Shown one piece after another: positions 1-8,133 of a stretch of DNA of 64,000 bases (its first letter is position 1; each line of letters begins with the position of its first letter). The notes beneath the pieces were generated by a model. The model was not told the DNA's origin, made no database searches, and worked only from the letters and a program-made list of their open reading frames with translations. Source of the stretch: Streptomyces olivochromogenes (GTDB lineage: Bacteria; Actinomycetota; Actinomycetes; Streptomycetales; Streptomycetaceae); NCBI RefSeq assembly GCF_001514115.1, contig NZ_KQ948454.1, positions 124,001 through 188,000 on the forward strand. Reading direction: 5' to 3'. The position numbers and the translations under genes were made by a program.

Positions 1-803
1 TGGCGAGCGACAACTTCCACGGCCGTACGACGACGCTCATCAGCTTCTCCACGGACGCGGAGGCGCGGACGGACTTCGGGCCGTTCACGCCGGGCTTCGA
101 CATCGTGCCGTACGGGGATCTGGCCGCGCTGCGGGCGGCGGTCACCGAGGAGACGGTCGCGGTGCTGCTGGAGCCGATCCAGGGCGAGGCGGGCGTGCTG
201 GTGCCGCCGCCCGGCTACCTCGCCGGGGTGCGGGACCTGACGCGGGAGCGGAACGTCCTCTTCGTCGCGGACGAGATCCAGTCCGGGCTGGGTCGCACGG
301 GCCGCACCTTCGCGTGCGAGCACGAGGGCGTGGTGCCGGACATGTACGTACTGGGCAAGGCGCTCGGGGGCGGGGTCGTGCCGGTGTCGGCGGTGGTGTC
401 GAGCAGAGAGGTGCTCGGGGTGTTCCGGCCCGGTGAGCACGGGTCGACGTTCGGCGGGAACCCGCTGGCCTGCGCGGTGGCGCTCGAGGTGATCGCGATG
501 CTGCGCTCGGGCGAGTACCAGCGGCGCGCCGCGGAACTGGGTGACCACCTGCACCGGGAGCTGGGGCTGCTGACGGGCACGGGGCATGTCACGGCGGTGC
601 GCGGGCGGGGGCTGTGGGCGGGCGTCGACATCGCCCCCGCGTACGGCACGGGACGCGAGATCTCCGAGCGGCTGATGGACCGGGGTGTCCTGGTCAAGGA
701 CACCCACGGGGTCACGGTCCGGATCGCCCCGCCGCTGGTCATCAGCAAGGAGGACCTGGACTGGGGGCTGGCTCAGCTGCGTGCGGTGCTGGGCGCCGAC
801 TGA
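1..803 (+). CDS. rocD: Ornithine aminotransferase, 5'-truncated by the window edge
   Basis: A class III PLP-dependent aminotransferase, most like ornithine--oxo-acid transaminase (ornithine + 2-oxoglutarate to glutamate semialdehyde + glutamate). The frame is open from base 3, so the N-terminal third is missing. Visible family signatures are NFHGRTTT near the window start, the cofactor-binding DEIQSG, the PLP lysine in VLGKALGGG, and the substrate/phosphate-site HGSTFGGNP. The C-terminus is complete (TGA at 801-803). The gene converges on the glutathionylspermidine-synthase-like gene with a palindromic terminator between. Acetylornithine aminotransferase is the main alternative, but NFHGRT and GSTFGGNPLA favour RocD. 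Confidence 0.88.
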   Translation, partial: ASDNFHGRTTTLISFSTDAEARTDFGPFTPGFDIVPYGDLAALRAAVTEETVAVLLEPIQGEAGVLVPPPGYLAGVRDLTRERNVLFVADEIQSGLGRTGRTFACEHEGVVPDMYVLGKALGGGVVPVSAVVSSREVLGVFRPGEHGSTFGGNPLACAVALEVIAMLRSGEYQRRAAELGDHLHRELGLLTGTGHVTAVRGRGLWAGVDIAPAYGTGREISERLMDRGVLVKDTHGVTVRIAPPLVISKEDLDWGLAQLRAVLGAD

Positions 804-809
804 GCGCGC

Positions 810-835
810 AGGGCCTGTCCGGCCGGACAGGCCCT
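810..835. terminator. Palindromic bidirectional terminator
   Basis: A perfect 26-bp palindrome (AGGGCCTGTCCGG followed at once by its complement) sits 6 bp after the rocD stop and 2 bp before the end of the convergent gene. It probably terminates both transcripts. There is no T-tract, as is common in Streptomyces. Confidence 0.75.
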
Positions 836-837
836 GG

Positions 838-2025
838 CTAGAGGATCACGTGGGGCAAAAAGCGGGCGTACTCGTCCGTGACCAGCCCGGACGACTCGCG
901 GATGCCGAGCCCCGCCGACTCGCCGTCCACGACCCACGCACCGAGGACGACATGGTTGCCGTCGAAGGAGGGAAGGGGGGCCAGTTCCTGGTAGCAGCAG
1001 AGCTCGTCCTCGCGTACGACGGGGGCGGCGCCCGGCGCGTGCACCGTCACCCCGGCGCCCTCGCGGCCGAGGAGCGGCTTGGCGACGTACCCCTGGGTGG
1101 TGGCCAGCTCCCGGGGCCCGTCGAGGTGGGCGGGCAGGAGGTTGGGGTGGCCCGGGTACAGCTCCCAGAGCACGGCGAGGAGGGCCTTGTTGCTGAGGAG
1201 CATCTTCCAGGCGGGCTCGATCCACAGGGTCGTGCCCGTACCGCCGCCGTTGTCGAGGGTGTCCAGGACGTGGTCGGCGAAGCGGTCGGTGGTGAGCCAC
1301 TCCCAGGGGTAGAGCTTGAAGCAGCTGCGGATGAAACGGAGCTGGTTGTCGACGAAGCGGCCGGAGAGGGGGTCCCAGCCGATCTCCTCCACCGAGATCC
1401 AGTCGGTGTCGAGGCCCGCCTGCTCCGCCGTCTCCTTCAGGTACGCGACGGTCATCAGGTCCTCGCCGAGTTCGTCGTCGGCGGAGTGCGCGAAGTAGAG
1501 GGGGCTGCCCGGCGGGAGGAGGGCGGCCTGCTTCTTCCAGGCGGCGACGAGGCGTTCGTGGAGGGAGTTCCACTGGTCGGCGCCGGGGAAACGGTCCTCC
1601 ATCCAGAACCACTGTGGGCTCGCCGCCTCGACGAGGGAGGTCGGGGTGTCGGCGTTGTACTCCAGCATCTTGGCGGGGCCCGTGCCGTCGTAGCGCAGGT
1701 CGAAACGGCCGTAGACGGAGGGGAGTTCGCCGCGGCGCCGCCAGGCCTCGGCGACCGCCCGCACGACGCGCGGGTCGGTGATGCCGAGGTCGGCGAATCG
1801 GTTCTCCGTGACGATGTGCTCGGCCGCCGCCAGGCACATGCGGTGCAGTTCCTCGACGACCTCCTCCAGCGCCTCCACCTCCGGGAGCGAGAAGGCGTAG
1901 TACGCGCTCTCGTCCCAGTAGGGGCGCAGGGAGTCGTCCGGGTAGCGGGTCAGGGGGTAGATGAGGCCCTGTTGCTCGACGGTCTGCTGCCAGCCGGCGC
2001 GGGGCTCGATGGTGCGGCGTTCCAT
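838..2025 (-). CDS. Glutathionylspermidine synthase family (YgiC/YjfC-like) protein
   Basis: A 395-residue ATP-grasp amide-ligase-like protein of the glutathionylspermidine synthase family. The whole length matches a lone synthetase domain without an amidase half. Typical features are the N-terminal YWDESAYYAF segment, EYNADTPTSL (about residues 115-125), the WIEPAWK block (about 250-260) and the glycine-rich GREGAGVTVHAPG near residue 320. Actinobacteria usually lack glutathionylspermidine, so the true substrate is unknown; peptide or polyamine ligation is inference. It lies 71 bp downstream of the lipoprotein gene at 2097-2480 in the same direction. That arrangement resembles the E. coli ygiB-ygiC pair and suggests co-transcription. 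Confidence 0.82.
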   Translation of the reverse strand: MERRTIEPRAGWQQTVEQQGLIYPLTRYPDDSLRPYWDESAYYAFSLPEVEALEEVVEELHRMCLAAAEHIVTENRFADLGITDPRVVRAVAEAWRRRGELPSVYGRFDLRYDGTGPAKMLEYNADTPTSLVEAASPQWFWMEDRFPGADQWNSLHERLVAAWKKQAALLPPGSPLYFAHSADDELGEDLMTVAYLKETAEQAGLDTDWISVEEIGWDPLSGRFVDNQLRFIRSCFKLYPWEWLTTDRFADHVLDTLDNGGGTGTTLWIEPAWKMLLSNKALLAVLWELYPGHPNLLPAHLDGPRELATTQGYVAKPLLGREGAGVTVHAPGAAPVVREDELCCYQELAPLPSFDGNHVVLGAWVVDGESAGLGIRESSGLVTDEYARFLPHVIL

Positions 2026-2096
2026 GGCGTACGGGTCCGATCGGTGCTGGGCGCGCGGCCTACGGCTACGGGTGCGGTGACGTGGTGTCGCGTCGC

Positions 2097-2480
2097 TCAG
2101 CCGCCGGAGCTGCCCTTGCCGCTGCCGAAGCCGCCGCGGTCGACGGAGTGGTGGCTGCCGCCGCTGGTGCTGCTGCCGGACCCCTTGCTCGCCTTGGTGA
2201 AGGAACCGCCGTCGACCCAGCCGCCCTTCTTCTTGCCGCCGTAGTACCAGCCGCTGCTGACCGAGGTCTTGGTGGTCTTGGTCTTGGTGGTCTTGACGGA
2301 CTGGGTGGTCTTGCAGTTCTTGTCGGCGATGACCTTGTAGCCCTTGAGCGAGGTGTAGCTGTCGCGGTCGACGCAGCGCTTGTCCGGCTCCGAGGAGCAG
2401 GCGGTGAGGGCCGCCGCGAGGAGTCCCATGCCGCCGAGTACGACCGTGCCCGAGCGCAGTTGCCGTCGTGTGTCCGCCAT
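2097..2480 (-). CDS. Small Ser/Gly/Lys-rich lipoprotein (YgiB-like)
   Basis: A 127-residue lipoprotein. The start at 2480 was chosen because it gives an export signal (MADTRRQLR, hydrophobic core, lipobox LTAC with the lipidated Cys near residue 27). The mature part has a short Cys-containing segment (KRCVDRDSYTSLKGY...ADKNC), then a KTTKTKTTKT run and a Gly/Ser-rich tail ending GSGKGSSGG. The paired cysteines may form a disulfide outside the cell. It precedes the glutathionylspermidine-synthase-like gene, and the pair probably acts together at the envelope. The link to YgiB (DUF1190) rests on gene order and the Cys/Tyr/Lys spacing, so it is tentative. Confidence 0.7.
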   Translation of the reverse strand: MADTRRQLRSGTVVLGGMGLLAAALTACSSEPDKRCVDRDSYTSLKGYKVIADKNCKTTQSVKTTKTKTTKTSVSSGWYYGGKKKGGWVDGGSFTKASKGSGSSTSGGSHHSVDRGGFGSGKGSSGG

Positions 2481-2603
2481 CTTCGATCCCCCGTTTGTCG
2501 TGACCCCGTGCGCGCTTTGCTTGGCGCAGGCGATCAGATTAATGGTCCTTTGCGCAAGGCAGGCGGGGGACCCCTTCGATTCGGCGTCGCCTACAGTCGC
2601 TTC

Positions 2604-3455
2604 GTGCTCTTTGGAATGGTGTGCGCGCTTGGTGCGGCGGTCTGTTTCGGTACGGCGACGGTGTTGCAGGCGATCGCCGCGCGGGCGGCGGCCGACAGCG
2701 GCGGCTCGGGCGGGGACGCGGCGCTGCTGCTGCGCGCGCTGCGGCAGTGGCGGTATCTCGCGGGCCTCGCGCTGGACGGGCTCGGCTTCCTGCTCCAGAT
2801 CGCGGCGCTTCGCTCCATCCCCATCTACGCGGTCGGGGCGGCGCTGGCGGCGAGCCTCGCGGTGACGGCGGTGGTCGCCGCGCGGCTGCTGCATGTGCGT
2901 CTGAGCGGGGTGGAGTGGGCCGCGGTGGGGGTGGTGTGCGCGGGGCTGGCGATGCTCGGGCTGGCGTCCGGGACGGAGGGCAGCGAAGCCGGGTCGATGA
3001 CGCTGAAGTACTGGATGCTGGGGACCGCGGTGGTGGTGCTGCTGCTCGGCCTGGTGGGCGGGCGGATGTCAGGGCGGGGCCGGGCGTTGGTCCTCGGCCT
3101 CGGGGCCGGGTTCGGATTCGGGGTCGTAGAGGTCTCGGTACGGCTGATCGACGACCTCGCACCCGCCACTCTGCTGACCAACCCGGCGACGTACGCGCTG
3201 CTCATCGGCGGAGGCGCCGCGTTCATCCTGCTGACCTCGGCGCTGCAGCGCGGCTCGGTGACGACGGCCACGGCCGGTCTGATCATCGGCGAGACCGTCG
3301 GACCAGCCCTGGTGGGGGTGATCTGGCTGGGCGACCGCACCCGCGAAGGCCTGGCCTGGCTGGCGGTGCTGGGGTTCGCGGTGGCGGTGGCGGGCGCGCT
3401 GGCCCTGGCACGGTTCGGGGAGGCACCGGTGGAGGAGCCGGTGGCGGAGGGGTGA
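2604..3455 (+). CDS. DMT/EamA-like multi-spanning membrane protein
   Basis: An integral membrane protein of about 283 residues with roughly nine to ten hydrophobic helices in two halves, as in drug/metabolite-transporter (EamA-like) proteins. Helix 1 is the GMVCALGAAVCFGTATVLQA segment, and a second-half repeat begins near GFGFGVVEVSVR. The substrate is unknown. I chose the GTG at 2604 because hydrophobic sequence begins there and a TACAGT -10 box at 2592-2597 lies 6 bp upstream, suggesting a leaderless mRNA; ATG at 2616 is possible. The much longer open frame upstream is antisense to the lipoprotein gene and is not coding. Confidence 0.72.
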   Translation: MLFGMVCALGAAVCFGTATVLQAIAARAAADSGGSGGDAALLLRALRQWRYLAGLALDGLGFLLQIAALRSIPIYAVGAALAASLAVTAVVAARLLHVRLSGVEWAAVGVVCAGLAMLGLASGTEGSEAGSMTLKYWMLGTAVVVLLLGLVGGRMSGRGRALVLGLGAGFGFGVVEVSVRLIDDLAPATLLTNPATYALLIGGGAAFILLTSALQRGSVTTATAGLIIGETVGPALVGVIWLGDRTREGLAWLAVLGFAVAVAGALALARFGEAPVEEPVAEG

Positions 3456-3489
3456 CGGGGTGGGCCGGGGAGTTCCTCTTACTGCCAAG

Positions 3490-4199
3490 GTGACGTGGGA
3501 CGACGCGGGTCTGTCCGATCTGCATGCGCAGCTGGCACAGGAAATGCTGGGCCGCGTCACGGCGTTCACGATCGAGCAGGAAGTTCGGCTTGTGCGTGGA
3601 GTCGTGAATGCCCCGGATCGACGCGGCGTCGGCCGGGTCGTTCTGTGGGACGGGCAGCAACTGGACACGTCCGTCGCCTTCGACCTGCCGCTCCGGACGC
3701 ATACGGCGCGAACATCCCGCCAGGGGACCTCGCGGCCGCCTTGCGGAACGTACTGGCCGACCACCCCGAACGCGAGGCCGGGGAGGAGTCGCGCGACGCC
3801 TTCGGGATCCCCGTGATCGACGCCTCCGCCGCTGTCCACGACTTCGTCGGCCGGCCGCGGTTCCACCTCTCGGACGCACTGCAGGCCGCAGTGGCGGCCT
3901 TCGCCGTTCCAGCAGAGCCTGACGAGCCCGCGGAGCTGCGCCTGCGCGGCTTCCTGCTTCTCGACCAGGCAACGTGTCGCCTCTACCTGGACACCCCCAC
4001 ATCACGGGACACTCCGCCGATCGGTATCGACCTTCCCCTCCGAGACGATGAAGGCTCTGTTGTGGTCGGCGTGACAGGAACGCACGCCCTACTTCCGACC
4101 CTCCTGGAAACGGAGGAGTTGGAGCGCATGCGGAAGAACGCCCACGATCCCTACTGTCGTGCGGTCTACGACCTGGCGGACTGGCTTACGGGGCGCTGA
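3490..4199 (+). pseudogene. Frameshifted ORF of unknown function
   Basis: Two protein-like stretches lie in different frames. The first runs from GTG 3490 (TWDDAGLSDLHAQL... to VAFDLPLR) and the second from about 3696 (DAYGANIPPGDLAAAL... to DLADWLTGR, stop at 4197-4199). They join smoothly if one G is added in CTCCGGAC at 3691-3698, giving FDLPLRDAYGANIP. The joined product would be about 236 residues, soluble, with no family I recognise. A repeated sense is visible: both halves contain a DLPLRD-like block. Either a real one-base deletion or a sequencing error is possible. It borders the biosynthetic locus, where decay at an insertion boundary would not be surprising. Confidence 0.6.
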
Positions 4200-4268
4200 C
4201 CGAGCGCTTCAGCGAGTTCGGGTCCCGGCCTACCCCCCCCCGCTCCCGTCCTCACCACCTGCGCCCCC

Positions 4269-4284
4269 GCCCCCGGTCGGGGGC
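4269..4284. terminator. GC hairpin between convergent genes
   Basis: GCCCCCG and CGGGGGC are separated by 2 bp, in the 104-bp gap between the frameshifted ORF and the end of the DUF3050 gene. It is plausible as a shared terminator but short. Confidence 0.45.
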
Positions 4285-4303
4285 ACAACCGTTGTCCGGG
4301 GCC

Positions 4304-5083
4304 TCAGGCCATCGCCTCCACGATCCCGTCCCACAACCGCACCCTCGCCTCGAGGGCCAGCGTCGCCGTTTCGACCGCCTCCTGCCAGCGTGTGTCGTCC
4401 GTGCCGCAGAGGTCGGCCACCATCTGCATGGCCATGGGGGTGTGTTCCTCGCCGTCGACCTCGATATGTCGGGCCAGGTAGTCGCGGAAGAGCGGGAAGC
4501 GGTCGGTGCCCTCCTTCTTGATGACCTGGTCGAACATGTCGGGGATGAGGTCCTCCCGGGAGAAGGCGAACGCGGCCGCCCGGCAGTGCAGCGGCCGGTC
4601 CGAGATGATCTCGAAGGTGGTGCGGACGAACTCGGCGGCGGGGGCCGGGACTTGGGCGACGCGGAGCGTCGAGGGCAGGTCGTGGCCCTCGGCGACCAGG
4701 GCGAGGAAGGTGTCGACCCTGGTCGCGTCGGCGTCCGCCTCGGTCATGCCCGCGCGGTACAGCTCGAAGTGGCTGGTGAAGCCGCCGTTCAGTTCGTCGC
4801 TCTCCTCGACCAGGACGATGTCGTTGATCAGGCGTCGGCTCACCTCCGTGCCGCGCGGCACCCAGGGGACGTCGACGCAGGTCAGTTCCCGTTGGAGGGA
4901 CTTCAGGAGCGACATGAAGTCCCATACCGCGAACACATGGTGCGACATGAACGTCGCCATGTCCTCCCTGCTGTTTATCCGCTGGTAAATCGGGTGGGTG
5001 GTGACCTCCTTCCGAGCGGGTTCGATCACGGAACGCGCCCGCTCGATTCCCTCGTGGTTCATATTCCAGTCGTACCTGGACAT
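4304..5083 (-). CDS. DUF3050 protein, heme-oxygenase-like fold
   Basis: A 259-residue, mostly helical protein matching the DUF3050 family, which belongs to the heme-oxygenase/TenA-like fold group. ATG 5083 is preceded by AAGAGGAG, so it was preferred over the upstream in-frame start. Likely metal-ligand candidates sit in the expected helices: the [12 protein letters not shown] helix, the VEESDE...TSHFELY helix, FSREDLIPD, and the closing [12 protein letters not shown] helix. Several enzymes of this fold in natural-product loci are diiron oxygenases that act on amines, so N- or C-oxidation of an aminobenzoate is a reasonable but unproven idea. It diverges from the PabAB operon across an AT-rich region. 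Confidence 0.72.
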   Translation of the reverse strand: MSRYDWNMNHEGIERARSVIEPARKEVTTHPIYQRINSREDMATFMSHHVFAVWDFMSLLKSLQRELTCVDVPWVPRGTEVSRRLINDIVLVEESDELNGGFTSHFELYRAGMTEADADATRVDTFLALVAEGHDLPSTLRVAQVPAPAAEFVRTTFEIISDRPLHCRAAAFAFSREDLIPDMFDQVIKKEGTDRFPLFRDYLARHIEVDGEEHTPMAMQMVADLCGTDDTRWQEAVETATLALEARVRLWDGIVEAMA

Positions 5084-5289
5084 GGGATCTCCTCTTGGGG
5101 GCGGATAGGGGCCACAGTGCGCGGTGGATGGCGATCGTGCAGCTTTATCGAAGGGTCTCGCAAGCACTTTCTGGAATTACCGGAGAGTTACCCGGAGTAT
5201 CACTCGACAGAAGATGTCAAGATAACCAAAAGGTAAACAAACGGTCACGATTCAGACACTCAAGAAACTTCGTTGAAGATTTGAACGCG
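5084..5289. promoter_or_regulatory. AT-rich divergent promoter region of the biosynthetic locus
   Basis: This 206-bp gap separates the DUF3050 gene from the rightward operon and is markedly richer in A/T than its surroundings, especially at 5215-5290. It contains a direct repeat, TTACCGGAG at 5177-5185 and TTACCCGGAG at 5188-5197, with starts exactly 11 bp apart. That is the spacing of SARP-type activator boxes. I could not settle -35/-10 boxes for either direction. Confidence 0.5.
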
Positions 5290-5904
5290 GTGTACGCGCT
5301 TTCCGTATTCGGTGGCGTGACCAGGAATCCCGTAACCGTCACCGTGGCGTATCACGTGATCCCGGGCCGCGAGACCGACTTCCACTCCTGGGGGTGGGCC
5401 GTGCTGCGGGCGAGCTCGCGCGAACCGGGCTTCCTGGGGGGTGGTGTACTTGCCGACGGAGAGGCGGAGTGGCATATGGTCTACCGCTTCGACAGCGAGG
5501 GGTCGGCCCTGGCCTGGGAAGACTCGGTCATCCGGGCACAGTGGGCCACCCGGGCGGACCCGTTCGCCCGGGAGACGGGCCGACGGAGCGCGCGGGGCTC
5601 CAAGAGCTGGTTCGACGCCCAGACCGGCGCACCGAAACCGCCGGCCGCACCGCTCCCGCCCGCGAAATGGAAGCTTTGGTTCGTGAATATGAGCGCGGTT
5701 TTCCCACCGGTGCTCTTATTCAATCTGCTCGTGATTCCTTATCTCGGTGGTCTCAATCCGCTCATCCGAACGCTGCTGCTGTGTCTGTGTGTGACGGCCC
5801 TCGTCACCTGGATTCTCATGCCGCGCCTTCAGCGATTCTTCAAGAAATGGCTGTACCCACCGCTCCAGGCGCTCCGCGGACGCCACAAAAGACGGACCGC
5901 GTAG
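5290..5904 (+). CDS. ABM-domain protein with C-terminal membrane helices, TTA codon
   Basis: About 204 residues. The N-terminal part (VTVAYHVIPGRETDF through VIRAQWATR) is an antibiotic-biosynthesis-monooxygenase-like ferredoxin-type domain. The C-terminal part has two hydrophobic helices (VFPPVLLFNLLVIPYL and LLLCLCVTALVTWIL) and a basic tail KRRTA, so the domain is membrane-anchored. The start is uncertain: GTG 5290, TTG 5281 and GTG 5317 are all possible and none has a good RBS. Residue 143 is a TTA leucine codon (5716-5718), which makes translation depend on the bldA tRNA. It opens the operon, with the pabAB GTG 30 bp after its stop. ABM proteins may be cofactor-free oxygenases or non-catalytic; the role here is unknown. 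Confidence 0.72.
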   Translation: MYALSVFGGVTRNPVTVTVAYHVIPGRETDFHSWGWAVLRASSREPGFLGGGVLADGEAEWHMVYRFDSEGSALAWEDSVIRAQWATRADPFARETGRRSARGSKSWFDAQTGAPKPPAAPLPPAKWKLWFVNMSAVFPPVLLFNLLVIPYLGGLNPLIRTLLLCLCVTALVTWILMPRLQRFFKKWLYPPLQALRGRHKRRTA

Positions 5905-5934
5905 GCCAGAGAACGATCAAAGGGAGGTGGGCGG

Positions 5935-8133
5935 GTGAAGACCCTGCTCATCGACAATTACGACTCGTACACGTACAACCTGTTCCAGCTGATCGCCGAG
6001 GTCAACGGCGAGGAGCCGGTGGTGATCCTCAACGACGCCGCCCCCGACGGAACAGGCGGAAGAACTCCGGATCTCTCGGAATTCGACAATGTGGTGGTGT
6101 CGCCGGGCCCGGGACACCCGGCCGAATCCCGTGACTTCGGGATCAGCGCCAGAGTGCTCGCGGAGTCCACGATCCCGGTGCTCGGTGTCTGCCTGGGCCA
6201 CCAGGGCATCGCACTCGGGGAGCATGGCCGGGTGCTGCCCGCCCCGGAGCCCCGGCACGGGCATCTGTCGAGAATCCGGCACGACGAGCGGGACCTGTTC
6301 CAGGGGCTGCCGCAGCACTTCACCGCGGTCCGCTACCACTCGCTGTCCGTGCGCGAGCCGCTGCCCGAGACGCTGGAGGCCACGGCCTGGTCCGAGGACG
6401 GCGTCCTGATGGGACTGCGGCACCGCACCCGGCCGCTGTGGGGGGTGCAGTTCCACCCGGAGTCCGTCCTGACCGACTACGGCCACCGGATGCTCGTGAA
6501 CTTCCGCAACCTGACGGCGCAACGCGCCCGCAAGACCCCTACGAAGAACACCGCGGTCACCCCGTCCGCGGCGGCCATGCCCGCCCCGGCCGCGCCCTCC
6601 CGCCCCGCGCGGACCGTCCGCCCCGCCCACCGGCTGCACACCCGCCGCATCGCCACCGCCGTCGACGCGGAGGCCGCCTTCACCCGCATGTACGCCGCCT
6701 CCCCGCGGGCGTTCTGGCTGGACAGCGCACGGGTCGACGAGGGGCGGTCACGGTTCTCGTTCTTCGGTGACGGCTCCGGGCCGCTGTCGGAGTTCGTCCG
6801 GTACGACGTCACGAGCGGCCGCTGCGAGATCGAGCGGGCCGGCCGGCCGCCGCGCAAGGTCCGGGCGAGCGTCTTCGACTACCTCAAGCGGCAGTTGGCG
6901 AACCGCCACGTGGACGCCACCGGGCTGCCCTTCGACTTCACCGGCGGATACGTCGGCTACTTCGGGTACGAGACCAAGGCCGACTGCGGCTCCCCCAACC
7001 GCCACCGGTCCGAAACCCCCGACGCCTGCTGGCTGTTCGCCGACCGACTGATCGCGGTGGACCACCAGGAGGGCTTCACCTACGCCGTCTGTGTGGCCGA
7101 GGACACCCCCCAGGCCACCCGGGACGCCACCGACTGGCTCGACGGCGCACTCGCCCAGCTCACCTTCGTCGGCCCCGACCCGCAGCCGTTACCGCCCGCT
7201 CCCGTGTCGGCCGAGCCGGACCTCGACGCCGCCGAACCGTGGCTCGTCCGCGACCGGGCCACCTACCTCGCGGACATCGAGGCCTGCGCGCGCGAACTCC
7301 GCGCGGGCACCAGCTACGAGATCTGTCTGACCAACGCCGCCCGGCTGCCCGCGCCGCCCGACGCGTACGACTTCTACCGGGTGCTGCGCCGCGTCAACCC
7401 GGCGCCGTACGCGGCCTTCCTGCGGTTCGGCGACCTCGACGTGGCGGGCGCCTCCCCCGAGCGCTTCCTGCGGATCACCCGCGGCGGCGTCGCCGAGGCC
7501 CGGCCCATCAAGGGCACCGCGCCCCGTGGCGGCAATCCGGAGGAGGACACACGCCTGCGGGACGCGCTCGCCGCCGACGCCAAGACCCGCGCCGAGAACC
7601 TGATGATCGTCGACCTGCTCCGCAACGACCTGGGCCGGGTCTGCCGGACCGGGACGGTACGCGTCTCCCGGCTCATGGCCACCGAGACCTACGCCACCGT
7701 GCACCAGCTCGTCTCCACCGTCGAGGGCCGGCTGCGCCCGGACACGGACGCGGTGGACTGCGTCCGCGCCTGCTTCCCCGGCGGCTCGATGACCGGCGCG
7801 CCGAAGCTGCGCACCATGGAGATCATCGACACGCTGGAGACCGAGGCGCGCGGGGTGTACTCCGGGGCCCTCGGCTACCTGGGGTGCAGCGGCGGCGCCG
7901 ACCTCAGCGTCGTCATCCGTACCGCCGTACTCGCGGACGGGCTGACGCACCTGGGCGCGGGCGGCGCGATCGTCCTCGACTCCGATCCGGCCGCGGAGTA
8001 CGACGAGATGCTGCTGAAGACGGCGGCACAGATGCGGGCCCTGCGGGAGCACCAGGAAGCCACCCCGGCAGGGGTGAGCGCCCGTCGGGCGGACACCCCC
8101 CGCCGAACCGCCGTAGAGGAGCCCGCCCGGTGA
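5935..8133 (+). CDS. pabAB: Fused aminodeoxychorismate synthase PabA-PabB
   Basis: A 732-residue fusion that converts chorismate and glutamine to 4-amino-4-deoxychorismate. Residues 1 to about 195 are a class I glutamine amidotransferase with the nucleophile Cys86 in GVCLGHQ and the His/Glu of FHPES near residues 174-176. An Ala/Pro-rich linker leads to the chorismate-binding domain, which has PIKGTAPRG near residue 525. The lysine there, in place of the alanine of anthranilate synthases, marks a PabB. LLRNDLGRV, GGSMTGAPK and GAGGAIV follow. GTG 5935 has GGGAGGTG 8 bp upstream. Codon 419 is TTA (7189-7191), implying bldA control. The stop overlaps the next start (GTGA), so translation is coupled. 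Such fusions mark antibiotic rather than folate p-aminobenzoate pathways (candicidin, chloramphenicol). Confidence 0.93.
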   Translation: MKTLLIDNYDSYTYNLFQLIAEVNGEEPVVILNDAAPDGTGGRTPDLSEFDNVVVSPGPGHPAESRDFGISARVLAESTIPVLGVCLGHQGIALGEHGRVLPAPEPRHGHLSRIRHDERDLFQGLPQHFTAVRYHSLSVREPLPETLEATAWSEDGVLMGLRHRTRPLWGVQFHPESVLTDYGHRMLVNFRNLTAQRARKTPTKNTAVTPSAAAMPAPAAPSRPARTVRPAHRLHTRRIATAVDAEAAFTRMYAASPRAFWLDSARVDEGRSRFSFFGDGSGPLSEFVRYDVTSGRCEIERAGRPPRKVRASVFDYLKRQLANRHVDATGLPFDFTGGYVGYFGYETKADCGSPNRHRSETPDACWLFADRLIAVDHQEGFTYAVCVAEDTPQATRDATDWLDGALAQLTFVGPDPQPLPPAPVSAEPDLDAAEPWLVRDRATYLADIEACARELRAGTSYEICLTNAARLPAPPDAYDFYRVLRRVNPAPYAAFLRFGDLDVAGASPERFLRITRGGVAEARPIKGTAPRGGNPEEDTRLRDALAADAKTRAENLMIVDLLRNDLGRVCRTGTVRVSRLMATETYATVHQLVSTVEGRLRPDTDAVDCVRACFPGGSMTGAPKLRTMEIIDTLETEARGVYSGALGYLGCSGGADLSVVIRTAVLADGLTHLGAGGAIVLDSDPAAEYDEMLLKTAAQMRALREHQEATPAGVSARRADTPRRTAVEEPAR

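Noticed and set aside
685..2244. A 519-codon + strand open frame across the glutathionylspermidine-synthase-like gene
   Set aside because: It is antisense to a gene with clear ATP-grasp motifs and typical codon bias; the translation is Arg/Gly/Val-rich with no motif.
3691..3705. Programmed -1 frameshifting to join the two halves
   Set aside because: CTCCGGAC is not a slippery heptamer and no downstream pseudoknot is evident, so a deletion or sequencing error is simpler.
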